Source: Maridesulfovibrio sp. (GTDB lineage: Bacteria > Desulfobacterota > Desulfovibrionia > Desulfovibrionales > Desulfovibrionaceae). From it: 64,000 nt of DNA. The stretch covers positions 620,001-684,000 of the forward strand of contig NZ_OY780933.1 of assembly GCF_963676065.1 (NCBI RefSeq), in the 5' to 3' direction. A model generated the notes under the pieces. That model was not told the origin of the DNA. It saw nothing but the letters and a program-made list of their open reading frames with translations, and did not search any database. Both the position numbers and the translations under genes were made by a program. Shown here piece by piece: positions 28,724 to 36,646 of the stretch. How positions within the stretch are numbered: the stretch's first letter is position 1; every line of letters starts with the position of its first letter.

Positions 28724-29488
28724 TCATAGTAAATGTGTAGCCAGAACCCCGATCACAACCACAAGGACAGCCACTATTTCACGAGCAACTTTCCCGCTGG
28801 CAACCAGCCAGCCGAAAAATCCCAGCGCAGCAGTTCCGGCGTACCACTCATTCCCGTGCAGGGGCCGGGGCCAAAGCTGGAACCAGATTAACAGGACGAG
28901 GAAGGCATTAGCATATTTCAGCCGTTCCCCCCAGTTAATTAAATCCCATTTTTTCAATTCATCAAGGAAACCGAGTCCCCTGTTGATACCGGCCCAAAAA
29001 ATGAATCCTTTAAAAATCTGCAACACACCGAACAACACTACACCAAGTATCATAGCCTGCGTATGATGACCAGCAAGCAGCATATTCACGGTCGCCAGCG
29101 CCCAAAAGATAAGGCCGCTGCCGGAAAAAACCGAATCACCGATAGCTGAAAGAGTATAGCTGGTGGTGTTTTTCAATTTATCAAGCAGTTGAACCGGGAA
29201 TCGGCCGTCTCTGATCTGCATTTCCACCGAAAGAAAAATCGCCACCAGTAACGGAGCCCAGAACGGATGCGAGTTATAATGTTTTACGTAACGTTTGCGG
29301 GCTTTAACAAGTTCCGCATAGTCATCGTAAATTGCTTCCAGACCAGGCTGCATGGCAAAAGAAAAGCCTATATTCTGCAAGCCACGGGTATTGAATCCCG
29401 CTCCTACAAAATAAGAACGCAGAAAGCATCTGACAAAAGCCAGACCCAGTTTCCTTTTTTCTGCTGCCTTTTCCATTTTAAACAACAA
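28724..29488 (-). CDS. PTS mannose-family IID membrane component
   Basis: 254 residues related to ManZ/AgaD: N-terminal RCFLRSYFVGAGFNTRGLQNIGF, then YNSHPFWAPLLVAIFLSVEMQ, a SAIGDSVFSGSGLIFW block and three or more C-terminal membrane segments. IID normally works with IIA, IIB and IIC, none of which is encoded next to it. It starts six bases after rsmI and is followed by ptsH and ptsI. A later Met at codon 5 is an alternative start. Either the partners are elsewhere in the genome or the protein has been retained for another function. Confidence 0.88.
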   Translation of the reverse strand: MLFKMEKAAEKRKLGLAFVRCFLRSYFVGAGFNTRGLQNIGFSFAMQPGLEAIYDDYAELVKARKRYVKHYNSHPFWAPLLVAIFLSVEMQIRDGRFPVQLLDKLKNTTSYTLSAIGDSVFSGSGLIFWALATVNMLLAGHHTQAMILGVVLFGVLQIFKGFIFWAGINRGLGFLDELKKWDLINWGERLKYANAFLVLLIWFQLWPRPLHGNEWYAGTAALGFFGWLVASGKVAREIVAVLVVVIGVLATHLL

Positions 29489-29493
29489 TCCTG

Positions 29494-30336
29494 CTAAGTG
29501 CGCTTTTTCCTTTCAGTTACCTTTTCATAGACCGCTTTGGCTGTCCAGCCTTCCACTTTTTCTGCTATGCGCCGGGCTATGGCTTTCGGTTTATCGCCGG
29601 ATTCCATTTCCGCATCTATCATTTTGTAGATATCATCTTCAGAAGCCGGACCTTCATTCACCGGCGGACCGACAACAACGGTGATCTCACCCCGGAGTTC
29701 TTCCGAAACTTCAGCCCAATCACCCAGACTGCCGTTTATGAACTCCTCATAATCCTTGGTCAGCTCACGGCAAATGGAAAATTCACGGTTGCCAAGTGAT
29801 TCATAGGCCAGATGCATAGTTTCCCGCAACCGGGATTTGCGCTCAAAAAAAACAATGGTGGCGCCGGTGGCGCCATGTGTTTCAAAAAGCTTGCGCATCT
29901 GCCCATCCTTACGGGGCAGAAAACCCAGAAAAGTAAAGGGATATGGCGGCAAGCCACAACCGGAAAGAGCGGTCACAGGCGCACAAGGACCCGGAACAGG
30001 AACAACCCGTACGCCATGTTCACGGCAGGCCCGAACCACCCGGTATCCCGGATCACTCATGAGAGGAGTTCCCGCATCAGAAACGAGTGCCGCGTCTTTC
30101 CCCTCGTCAAAATGGGCCAGTACTTTTTTGATGCGTTTTTCTTCGTTGTGTTCGTGCAGGCTGATCATACTTTTACCGCTGATATCCAGCGCTTGCAGTA
30201 ATTTACCTGTACGACGGGTATCTTCCGCAAAAACCAGATCTACAGCGGCAAGGATTCCCTTTGCCCGATCACTTATATCACCAAGGTTGCCAAGCGGTGT
30301 TGCCACCACCCATAAAGTCGCTGAGGTCGAATGCAT
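29494..30336 (-). CDS. rsmI: 16S rRNA (cytidine1402-2'-O)-methyltransferase RsmI
   Basis: Methylates C1402 in the ribosomal decoding centre. The 280-residue protein begins with the conserved [18 protein letters not shown], then FAEDTRRTGKLL, SDAGTPLMSDPGYRVVRAC and VPVPGPCAPVTALSGCGLP, all family signatures of the tetrapyrrole-methylase fold. The conserved start forces an unusually long 59-base overlap with the end of yraN. It belongs to the rnhB-yraN-rsmI group downstream of the ribosomal-protein operon. Confidence 0.96.
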   Translation of the reverse strand: MHSTSATLWVVATPLGNLGDISDRAKGILAAVDLVFAEDTRRTGKLLQALDISGKSMISLHEHNEEKRIKKVLAHFDEGKDAALVSDAGTPLMSDPGYRVVRACREHGVRVVPVPGPCAPVTALSGCGLPPYPFTFLGFLPRKDGQMRKLFETHGATGATIVFFERKSRLRETMHLAYESLGNREFSICRELTKDYEEFINGSLGDWAEVSEELRGEITVVVGPPVNEGPASEDDIYKMIDAEMESGDKPKAIARRIAEKVEGWTAKAVYEKVTERKKRT

Positions 30337-30688
30337 TTTCTATGTGTTCCGCTCTAAAGCCGGTTCCGTCGTCGTTCACAATAACCAGATCAAAACGACA
30401 GGGTCTCTCCCAGAGATCGAATGCCGATAGATAGCGGGTCGCGGCCTTGACCAGCTTCTTGCGCTTGGCCGGGGTAACCGCCTCTATGCCGGACTGCGTG
30501 CTGCGTCCGGCTCTGGTCTTAACTTCCACAAAAATTAGTTCTTCGCCGTTTTCGCAGATTATATCCAGTTCCCATTGCTTCCAGCGCCAGTTACGCTGAA
30601 GCATACGGTAGCCGCGATTTTCCAGGAAACGGGCGGCATAGTCTTCACCTGCCTGTCCGAAATCTAAATGCCGGGCAGACACATACAC
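30278..30688 (-). CDS. yraN: YraN/UPF0102-family nuclease-like protein
   Basis: 136 residues with the family pattern [20 protein letters not shown], then [20 protein letters not shown], which carries the E...D...ExK arrangement of the restriction-endonuclease fold. The function in most bacteria is unsettled, though a role at Holliday junctions has been suggested for relatives. It overlaps rnhB by 25 bases at its start and rsmI by 59 bases at its end. Linkage to rnhB is common across bacteria. Confidence 0.92.
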   Translation of the reverse strand: MYVSARHLDFGQAGEDYAARFLENRGYRMLQRNWRWKQWELDIICENGEELIFVEVKTRAGRSTQSGIEAVTPAKRKKLVKAATRYLSAFDLWERPCRFDLVIVNDDGTGFRAEHIENAFDLSDFMGGGNTAWQPW

Positions 30689-31320
30689 TCCTGCTTGGCC
30701 TTCTTTTTTTCAGGCAATACGCCTTTAAACGTCATCCTGTGCAGGACGCAGGGACCAAGCTCCTTGAGTGCTTGAAGATGGACTTTAGTTCCGTACCCCT
30801 TATGCACGGCAAAGCCGTAACCGGGGTACCGTCTTTCGAGCTGCACCATCAGTTTATCGCGAAAAGTTTTGGCCAGTATGGATGCCGCGGAGATTGCCGG
30901 TATTTTCAAATCACCCTTAACTACCGCTTCCTGCCGAAAGCCGGAGGCATTGCCCAAATAACGCACAGGGACCGTTTTATTGCCGTCGACCATCAAAAGC
31001 ATGGGTTTGACCCTCAAATGCAGAACAGAGCGGCCCATAGCCCTAAAAGTGGCCTGTAGAATATTTATTTCATCCACCACCTGTGCGCGGGTTACGCCAA
31101 GCGCCCAGCTTACGGCCTGCCTTTTGATCTCGACAGCCAGACGATCCCGGGCAGCCTCATCAAGCTTTTTGGAATCTGTCAGCCCCGGCAGGTCATAATC
31201 TTCCGGCAGAATCACCGCCCCGGCCACAACAGGACCGGCAAGACATCCCCGCCCGGCCTCGTCGATTCCGGCAGTGATAAGATTTTCGGTACCCATTCCG
31301 GGCAGTAAATTTTCAGTCAT
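30664..31320 (-). CDS. rnhB: Ribonuclease HII
   Basis: Removes ribonucleotides and RNA primers from RNA-DNA hybrids. The 218-residue protein has the catalytic start [20 protein letters not shown] (D20, E21), the middle Asp in LMVDGNK, and the [13 protein letters not shown] block. It follows the inserted flippase gene by 15 bases and overlaps yraN. In typical Desulfovibrio-like gene order it would directly follow rplS; here two polysaccharide genes separate them. Confidence 0.96.
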   Translation of the reverse strand: MTENLLPGMGTENLITAGIDEAGRGCLAGPVVAGAVILPEDYDLPGLTDSKKLDEAARDRLAVEIKRQAVSWALGVTRAQVVDEINILQATFRAMGRSVLHLRVKPMLLMVDGNKTVPVRYLGNASGFRQEAVVKGDLKIPAISAASILAKTFRDKLMVQLERRYPGYGFAVHKGYGTKVHLQALKELGPCVLHRMTFKGVLPEKKKAKQECMCLPGI

Positions 31321-31335
31321 GTGAAGCCTTCAAAT

Positions 31336-32589
31336 CTATATTCTAATCCCGACTGATCTAAGTACAAGAAATCGTTGAAACAATACGGAGACAGCATATG
31401 CAATAACTGTTGCCAGAGCCGCGCCGTAGATACCCCAGAAAGGTATCAGCATCAGGTTCAATAAAACATTGGAAAGTACACCTGACAACATCTGTAATGT
31501 ATACAGTCCAGGAAACCCCATCTGCACCAGCGCCTTCCGAAAAGGCATATATCCCGATACAACCAATATTCCGCATGAATGAATGCTAAACACCCAATAG
31601 GCCCCCGGATAATTAGCCAGATCTATCACCACCCCCAACAGAGGCCTGAAAAGCAAAACAGCAACGCCCACTACCAGCAACGAAGCCAAATAAAAATAAC
31701 ATTTTCCGCGTAGTATCATTGATTTCAGTGAATCAAGCTTGTTTTGTGTGTAGCGCTGGGTTATAATCGGATTAAGATTCACAGCCAAACCATTTGCCAG
31801 CAGATGATAGCCCTCGGCAAGCATAGCTGCCAGGCTGTAGATTCCCACTAACTGGTCACTGACAAATGCCCCGAGTATCAAAACATCAAGACGAGTATTA
31901 AGCTCCCCAAGCGTGCCGCTCATAAATACCCGCGCTCCGAAACTGAAATGCCGTTTCACCCAGAACCGCAAGTTACATACGGTCAGCGGTACGATACGCA
32001 CTACGATAACGAGCAAGCAGATCAAGGCGGCTCCTTCACCAATCAAAAATGCAAAAGCTAAACTAGAACCGCTAACATTGAAGAAACAAAGAGCTAGCAT
32101 GGATAAGAAAATACCAACATAGCGCCCTCCCGTCACAACAGCAAAAAGGCCCATACGCCTTAACCCGTTAATAACATGCACCAGGACTTTATTTATTGAC
32201 AGGCAGATTACTGCAGGAGCCACGTATCCGATAGCAATTGCAGTTTCCGGACTGTCAAGAAAAACACCTACAGCATGACGTCCATAATATAGAGAAGTTC
32301 CTATAGGAATGGAACATCCCAAGGCTACAATTAAAGCAGCTGAGACAATTGAGGCTAACTCTTGCGAATTATCAGCATACTCGGCCACATACTTGTTTGT
32401 TGAGAAATTAACACCTAATACCCCAATCTGTGAGGCAAGAATATAAACAGCGTATGCTTGGTTAAAAGACCCCAGAACTGCTGGCCCATAAAAAGCTGCG
32501 ATTATAGCATTCAATCCCAAACCGCATGCCGCCATCACAGCAAGACTTGCTATGTTCCATATTACACCTCGGGCAAATCTACCTGACAT
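31336..32589 (-). CDS. Polysaccharide flippase (Wzx/MATE-like membrane protein)
   Basis: 417 residues with about twelve hydrophobic segments and the N-terminal pattern of Wzx/RfbX flippases (RFARGVIWNIASLAVMAACG, then FYGPAVLGSFNQAYAVYIL). Such proteins move lipid-linked oligosaccharides across the inner membrane. Base composition is more AT-rich than the ribosomal genes around it, and it pairs with the sulfotransferase gene just upstream. Both sit inside the rplS-rnhB junction, which suggests acquisition by transfer. Confidence 0.85.
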   Translation of the reverse strand: MSGRFARGVIWNIASLAVMAACGLGLNAIIAAFYGPAVLGSFNQAYAVYILASQIGVLGVNFSTNKYVAEYADNSQELASIVSAALIVALGCSIPIGTSLYYGRHAVGVFLDSPETAIAIGYVAPAVICLSINKVLVHVINGLRRMGLFAVVTGGRYVGIFLSMLALCFFNVSGSSLAFAFLIGEGAALICLLVIVVRIVPLTVCNLRFWVKRHFSFGARVFMSGTLGELNTRLDVLILGAFVSDQLVGIYSLAAMLAEGYHLLANGLAVNLNPIITQRYTQNKLDSLKSMILRGKCYFYLASLLVVGVAVLLFRPLLGVVIDLANYPGAYWVFSIHSCGILVVSGYMPFRKALVQMGFPGLYTLQMLSGVLSNVLLNLMLIPFWGIYGAALATVIAYAVSVLFQRFLVLRSVGIRI

Positions 32590-32652
32590 ATTAAAAGCCT
32601 TTAATTATTTTCATTACAACGATGCGGAGAGAAGCAAAAAACTGCCTAAAAA

Positions 32653-33531
32653 CTAAACATGTCCTCTGTACTCAGTCCACTCTTCAGGTAAATCCCTGCC
32701 TATTAAGGCCGGCAACTGCTCCAATTCATCTTGCACGCATGCATAAATCTTTTTTTGGGTTTCAAGCGGAAGATCGGACTTACTTTCCAACCCGCGAAAC
32801 AAAACCTTGCGCAACAACCAGTTCGACTTCAACTTTCCAACCATATTAGCAAACCCCGCCTTCTTCATCCAACGAGCAGCAAGAAAAGCAAAATTTGACA
32901 ACATTGCGAAACGTGCTTGCTTTGCAGCATTTGATCTCTGAGAAAGAATGGCCGGTTTAAAGTCTCCATCAACACCGATAAAGTCATAAATCCTACGAAT
33001 GAAAGAATCCGGATCTGCCTTCAACTCATCAAAAAAAAGGACTAAAATTTGCTCTTTTGGAAACACATCAAAATAAGGCTTCAACTTTGAGTAGTAATTG
33101 ACAGTATCAATAGAACAACTATGTAATAAATTGTAGTAATCATACTCTTCTGGCACATGAAGCAATTCTTCAATCTGCACATCTGGCTTAAAGCGCTTAA
33201 TAAAATACATATTAGAGGTCATTCTGCTAACAGGCTCTCGAATACAAAAGATAATCTTACAATCCGGTAATTGCTCATAAATTCTATTCACTGATGATTC
33301 AAATAAATAATAATCGTCTGAGACTTCTCCAACGGCAGCATTATCTTTTCCTTCTGAAAAAAAATTGTAATACCAATCCATTCCCTTTTCAAAATTACTA
33401 TTGAAAAACTCTGTATCTTTTGCCGGTGGAACGAAAACATCTGGATGCTCATCGAGTGCTTTATAAATCCATGTAGACCCACAACGAGAGACTCCGGCAT
33501 AAATAAAGTCCGGCTTAACCTGTAAACCCAT
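32653..33531 (-). CDS. PAPS-dependent sulfotransferase-domain protein
   Basis: 292 residues from ATG 33531, chosen because AAGGAG lies just upstream; the longer frame to 33789 overlaps rplS and its terminator. The PAPS 5'-phosphosulfate loop is seen in DFIYAGVSRCGSTWIYKALD (8-27), and the 3'-phosphate site in IIFCIREPVSRMTSNMYF. The family transfers sulfate to carbohydrates or lipids. PAPS needs an APS kinase, not found in this window. Strongly AT-rich relative to neighbours. With the adjacent flippase it suggests a sulfated surface glycan. Confidence 0.85.
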   Translation of the reverse strand: MGLQVKPDFIYAGVSRCGSTWIYKALDEHPDVFVPPAKDTEFFNSNFEKGMDWYYNFFSEGKDNAAVGEVSDDYYLFESSVNRIYEQLPDCKIIFCIREPVSRMTSNMYFIKRFKPDVQIEELLHVPEEYDYYNLLHSCSIDTVNYYSKLKPYFDVFPKEQILVLFFDELKADPDSFIRRIYDFIGVDGDFKPAILSQRSNAAKQARFAMLSNFAFLAARWMKKAGFANMVGKLKSNWLLRKVLFRGLESKSDLPLETQKKIYACVQDELEQLPALIGRDLPEEWTEYRGHV

Positions 33532-33570
33532 ACAAGACTCCTTTTGAATCAGACCATCCTTGATTCTTAA

Positions 33571-33620
33571 AAATAAAAAACCGCCATACCCGAACTGGTT
33601 CAGTCCGGGAATGACGGTTT
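33571..33620 (-). terminator. Intrinsic terminator after rplS (minus strand)
   Basis: Read leftward, AACCGTCATTCCCGGACTG pairs with CAGTTCGGGTATGGCGGTT (a few mismatches), then TTTTTTATTTTT. It stops the ribosomal-protein operon 40 bases before the sulfotransferase ATG, so the genes beyond need read-through or a promoter within that gap. Confidence 0.85.
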
Positions 33621-33694
33621 TCAACACAATATTGCGTACCCGTGGCGGACTGTAAGTCCTTACGGGCATAACCGCGAAGCATAAGCTTCGTGGC

Positions 33695-34045
33695 CTACCA
33701 AGCCTGTTTGGACTTGATGCGTGCAGCCTTACCTTTAAGACCGCGCAGGTAGTAAATGCGGCTGCGGCGTACTTTACCTTCTGCAACAACCTCTACACGC
33801 TCGATGTAGGGGGAGTGTACGGGGAAAACACGTTCAACGCCAACACCTTCAGACATTTTGCGGACGGTGAAGGTGGAGTTGGTGGTACCTTTACGGTAAC
33901 GCAGAACAGCACCCTGGAAAACCTGGATACGTTCTTTTTCACCTTCGATAATACGCAGGTGAACCTTTACTGTGTCGCCTGCTTTGAAAGCGGGCATATC
34001 AATACGCATCTGTTCGCGTTCGATGTTTGCAATTACGTTGCTCAT
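33695..34045 (-). CDS. rplS: 50S ribosomal protein L19
   Basis: 116 residues from ATG 34045, where AAGGAGT supplies the ribosome site; the extension to 34138 overlaps trmD and is discarded. Family signatures are [33 protein letters not shown] and [19 protein letters not shown]19 sits at the subunit interface. It is the last gene of the ffh-rpsP-khpA-rimM-trmD-rplS operon and is followed by a strong terminator. Confidence 0.97.
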   Translation of the reverse strand: MSNVIANIEREQMRIDMPAFKAGDTVKVHLRIIEGEKERIQVFQGAVLRYRKGTTNSTFTVRKMSEGVGVERVFPVHSPYIERVEVVAEGKVRRSRIYYLRGLKGKAARIKSKQAW

Positions 34046-34091
34046 TTCGCTACTCCTTATATAAATTTCTTTGCGGCACCCGAAGGCGGAT

Positions 34092-35402
34092 CTACCAGGC
34101 GTCTTTAAGCAGCCTGTCGACCGTGATCGCCACCGCACTTCTTACTGATAGATGGTTGTATCCGTCCATGAACCTGATAGGCCGTAAGCTGCCTTCTGCC
34201 ATGTCCAGAATTTCGGGAGCCAACCCGTGCCCGGTACCGAAGACCAGCAATACGGGATGATCCTGCAACATTTCACGGACCTTATTCATGGTCGTGGTTC
34301 CTGCGCCCCGTGCGCTGGTAGTCACCAGTATCGGCTTCTTACCCGTTCCCGACTCGATATGCTCCACCACATCTTGCAGGGAATCCTTAACTCCTACATT
34401 GGAAAAGGCTGCGGCTCTGTCCGGGTTGAATTTACTACCCGGTCCCGAGGTCCAGTGCGAAATTATCCTTTCGGCAAGTTTCTTCTGATCCTCAATTGGA
34501 GTCACCGCAAAAAATCCGCTAATTGAGTAAGAGCGGGAAACGCGGGACATATCGTGAATATCGAGGTTTGTCAAAGAAACAGCAGCTTTTTCTCCAAATT
34601 TATTTAGCACTGGATAGTGCACCAAAGCCATATAAAGATTTTTTCCCAAACGTTTTCGGGGTATTGTGCGTAAATAACGCACATCATCTTTTTTTAGCCC
34701 TTCCGCTTCGCCCAGAAGCTCGGGACGCGCATCCAAGGTTGCGTCCAGAGACTCTTTTCTTCTCCATTCTTCAATCAAAGCATGGTTGCCTGAAGAGAGC
34801 ACTTCCGGCACTTTCAGTCCTCCATATTCAGCAGGACGGGTGTAGTGCGGATACTCCAGCAGGCCGGAAGAAAAGCTTTCTTCTGTTCCGGATTCGGCAT
34901 GCCCCATAAAATCAGGCAGCAAACGAGCCACAGATTCTATAAGGCACATGGCCCCGGCTTCACCTCCGTTGAGCACGAAATCCCCCACCGAAACCGGTTC
35001 AACGGGAAAAATGTCTTCAAAACGGGCATCAATACCTTCGTACCTTCCACAAACGAGGGTTATTTCCTCTTCGGCGGAAAGCTCGACAGCCAGCTTCTGG
35101 GTCAGCGGACGCCCTTTAGGAGAAAGCATAATCAGCCTCTTCCCTTTGGGGCAGCCTCCTTCCTTCACAGGCTTTATGCCTACGGAATCAAGAGCCTTGG
35201 CAATCGGGTCAACAAACATGACCATGCCAGGTCCACCGCCGTAGGGGCGGTCATCAACAGATTTATGGCGGTCTGTTGTGAACTCACGGGGATCGACTTT
35301 GTTGAAAGAGACAATTCCCTTTTCAACGCCTTTGCCCATAAGCCCGTGAGACAGCGGGGAATCAAAAAATTCCGGAAAGAGTGTAACCAGATTAAATTTC
35401 AC
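34092..35402 (-). CDS. trmD: tRNA (guanine37-N1)-methyltransferase TrmD fused to a second SPOUT-type RNA methyltransferase domain
   Basis: 436 residues, almost twice the normal TrmD length. Residues 1-240 are Trm[47 protein letters not shown] and [10 protein letters not shown], with the trefoil knot. Residues about 255-436 form a second domain ([20 protein letters not shown], then [12 protein letters not shown] and [12 protein letters not shown]), resembling the TM1570-type SPOUT family that is a separate neighbour of trmD in Thermotoga. The fusion appears normal for Desulfovibrio-like bacteria. The TrmD half modifies G37 of tRNA; the second half's target is unknown. Confidence 0.93.
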   Translation of the reverse strand: MKFNLVTLFPEFFDSPLSHGLMGKGVEKGIVSFNKVDPREFTTDRHKSVDDRPYGGGPGMVMFVDPIAKALDSVGIKPVKEGGCPKGKRLIMLSPKGRPLTQKLAVELSAEEEITLVCGRYEGIDARFEDIFPVEPVSVGDFVLNGGEAGAMCLIESVARLLPDFMGHAESGTEESFSSGLLEYPHYTRPAEYGGLKVPEVLSSGNHALIEEWRRKESLDATLDARPELLGEAEGLKKDDVRYLRTIPRKRLGKNLYMALVHYPVLNKFGEKAAVSLTNLDIHDMSRVSRSYSISGFFAVTPIEDQKKLAERIISHWTSGPGSKFNPDRAAAFSNVGVKDSLQDVVEHIESGTGKKPILVTTSARGAGTTTMNKVREMLQDHPVLLVFGTGHGLAPEILDMAEGSLRPIRFMDGYNHLSVRSAVAITVDRLLKDAW

Positions 35403-35440
35403 TATGTCCAGCCTTGGAATTTAAAAAGCGGCACTCTGAC

Positions 35441-35992
35441 CTATTTCTTTTTCTTCCCGTTATCTTTTGCATCTGTAAGATAGATGTCGAGCAGCCCTTC
35501 GGGCGGATCAACAACAACCTTTTTTGCATCAGGATCAACAGACAACACGAATTCATCTACAGCGGGAAAAAGTATTTCCTTTCCCTCTGGAGAAGATAGC
35601 ACCCATGTTTCCTGCCCTGGGGCAAGAATAAAGTTCGAGATGGTTCCAACCACAGTTCCGTCTTCAAGCTCTACGCTCATGCCTTCAAGCTCGTACATGT
35701 AAACTTCATCATCCCCGGATTCGGGAAGATCCGCTTCACGCACAAGAATTTCCATGCCGCGCAGGCTTTCCGCCTGATCACGCCCCTCGACACCCTTAAA
35801 TGTCAGGAGCATGCGCCCCTTATGTTTTCGGGAGGAGCGCACAACAAATCGACGGGGTTTCTGTCCATCTTTAGCAAGATAAAGACAGGGTACCTCGTCG
35901 AAGAGAAAAGGGGAGTCCGCATGAGATTCAATACAGACTTCCCCCCTGAGACCATGTGGTTTGACCACCTCGGCAACTACAAGCATTTCCAT
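35441..35992 (-). CDS. rimM: Ribosome maturation factor RimM
   Basis: 183 residues; assists 30S assembly by binding ribosomal protein S19. Family signatures: VAEVVKPHGLRGEVCIES at the N-terminus, then the PRC-barrel half with MEILVREADLPESGDDEVYM and LFPAVDEFVLSVDPDAKKVV. A Lys-rich tail (DNGKKKK) ends the protein. It sits in standard order between khpA and trmD. Confidence 0.96.
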   Translation of the reverse strand: MEMLVVAEVVKPHGLRGEVCIESHADSPFLFDEVPCLYLAKDGQKPRRFVVRSSRKHKGRMLLTFKGVEGRDQAESLRGMEILVREADLPESGDDEVYMYELEGMSVELEDGTVVGTISNFILAPGQETWVLSSPEGKEILFPAVDEFVLSVDPDAKKVVVDPPEGLLDIYLTDAKDNGKKKK

Positions 35993-36025
35993 AGTAGCCT
36001 TCCGGCGGTTCCGGTTCGTGGGCTC

Positions 36026-36259
36026 TTATTCCAGAATTTCCAGAACAGAACGCTTTCTCACCTTGGTTGATGCAGCACCGAGCAGAGTTCTCATGGCACG
36101 CGCAGTGCGCCCCTGCTTACCGATAACTTTACCTAGGTCTTCTTTGGCGACCTTGAGTTCAATCACGGAAGTCTGCTCCCCTTCGATCTCGGTGACAACT
36201 ACTTCATCCGGATTGTCAACAAGCGATTTCGCGATGTATTCTACTAAATCCTTCAACAT
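36026..36259 (-). CDS. khpA: KH-domain RNA-binding protein KhpA
   Basis: 77 residues containing one KH domain with the [18 protein letters not shown] motif that grips single-stranded RNA. It matches the small KhpA/YlqC proteins encoded between rpsP and rimM in many bacteria. The gap of about 78 bases from rpsP holds no extra gene. Confidence 0.95.
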   Translation of the reverse strand: MLKDLVEYIAKSLVDNPDEVVVTEIEGEQTSVIELKVAKEDLGKVIGKQGRTARAMRTLLGAASTKVRKRSVLEILE

Positions 36260-36337
36260 GCAAACAACCTCCGCTTCTGATTTCGAGTGTGTACCGTGAG
36301 TAGTGAAGAAGAATTCGAACCTGGCGAGATACGAACC

Positions 36338-36574
36338 CTAGGAATCAGCTTTGAGGAGAGATTTTACAGTATTGCTGGGTTCAGCACCTCTCTCAAGCCA
36401 CTTCTCTACTTTTTCCTTATCAATTTTCACTTCAACAGGTTCAACCATCGGGTTGTAGTAACCGCAGAAGTCCAAAGGACGACCGTCACGTCTGGTTTCG
36501 CTGTTGATTGCTACAATACGATAAAAAGGGCGTTTTTTGGAGCCCATACGGGTCAATCTGAGTTTAATAGCCAT
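36338..36574 (-). CDS. rpsP: 30S ribosomal protein S16
   Basis: 78 residues with the standard S16 start [20 protein letters not shown] and the block [20 protein letters not shown]. It follows ffh by 72 bases and precedes khpA, the classic order of this operon. Confidence 0.97.
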   Translation of the reverse strand: MAIKLRLTRMGSKKRPFYRIVAINSETRRDGRPLDFCGYYNPMVEPVEVKIDKEKVEKWLERGAEPSNTVKSLLKADS

Positions 36575-36646
36575 TGTCTACTTTCCCCCATATAATCTTA
36601 AATTAAGTGGTTCGTTAATAAATTGCAAGCAAATGCCCACAAAAAA

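Noticed and set aside
33532-33789. N-terminal extension of the sulfotransferase frame
   Set aside because: It runs through the rplS terminator and into rplS; the ribosome site at 33531 defines the real start.
36287-36337. GAATTCGAACC resembling a tRNA T-arm between khpA and rpsP
   Set aside because: The gap of about 80 bases shows no acceptor or anticodon stem, so it is not a tRNA.
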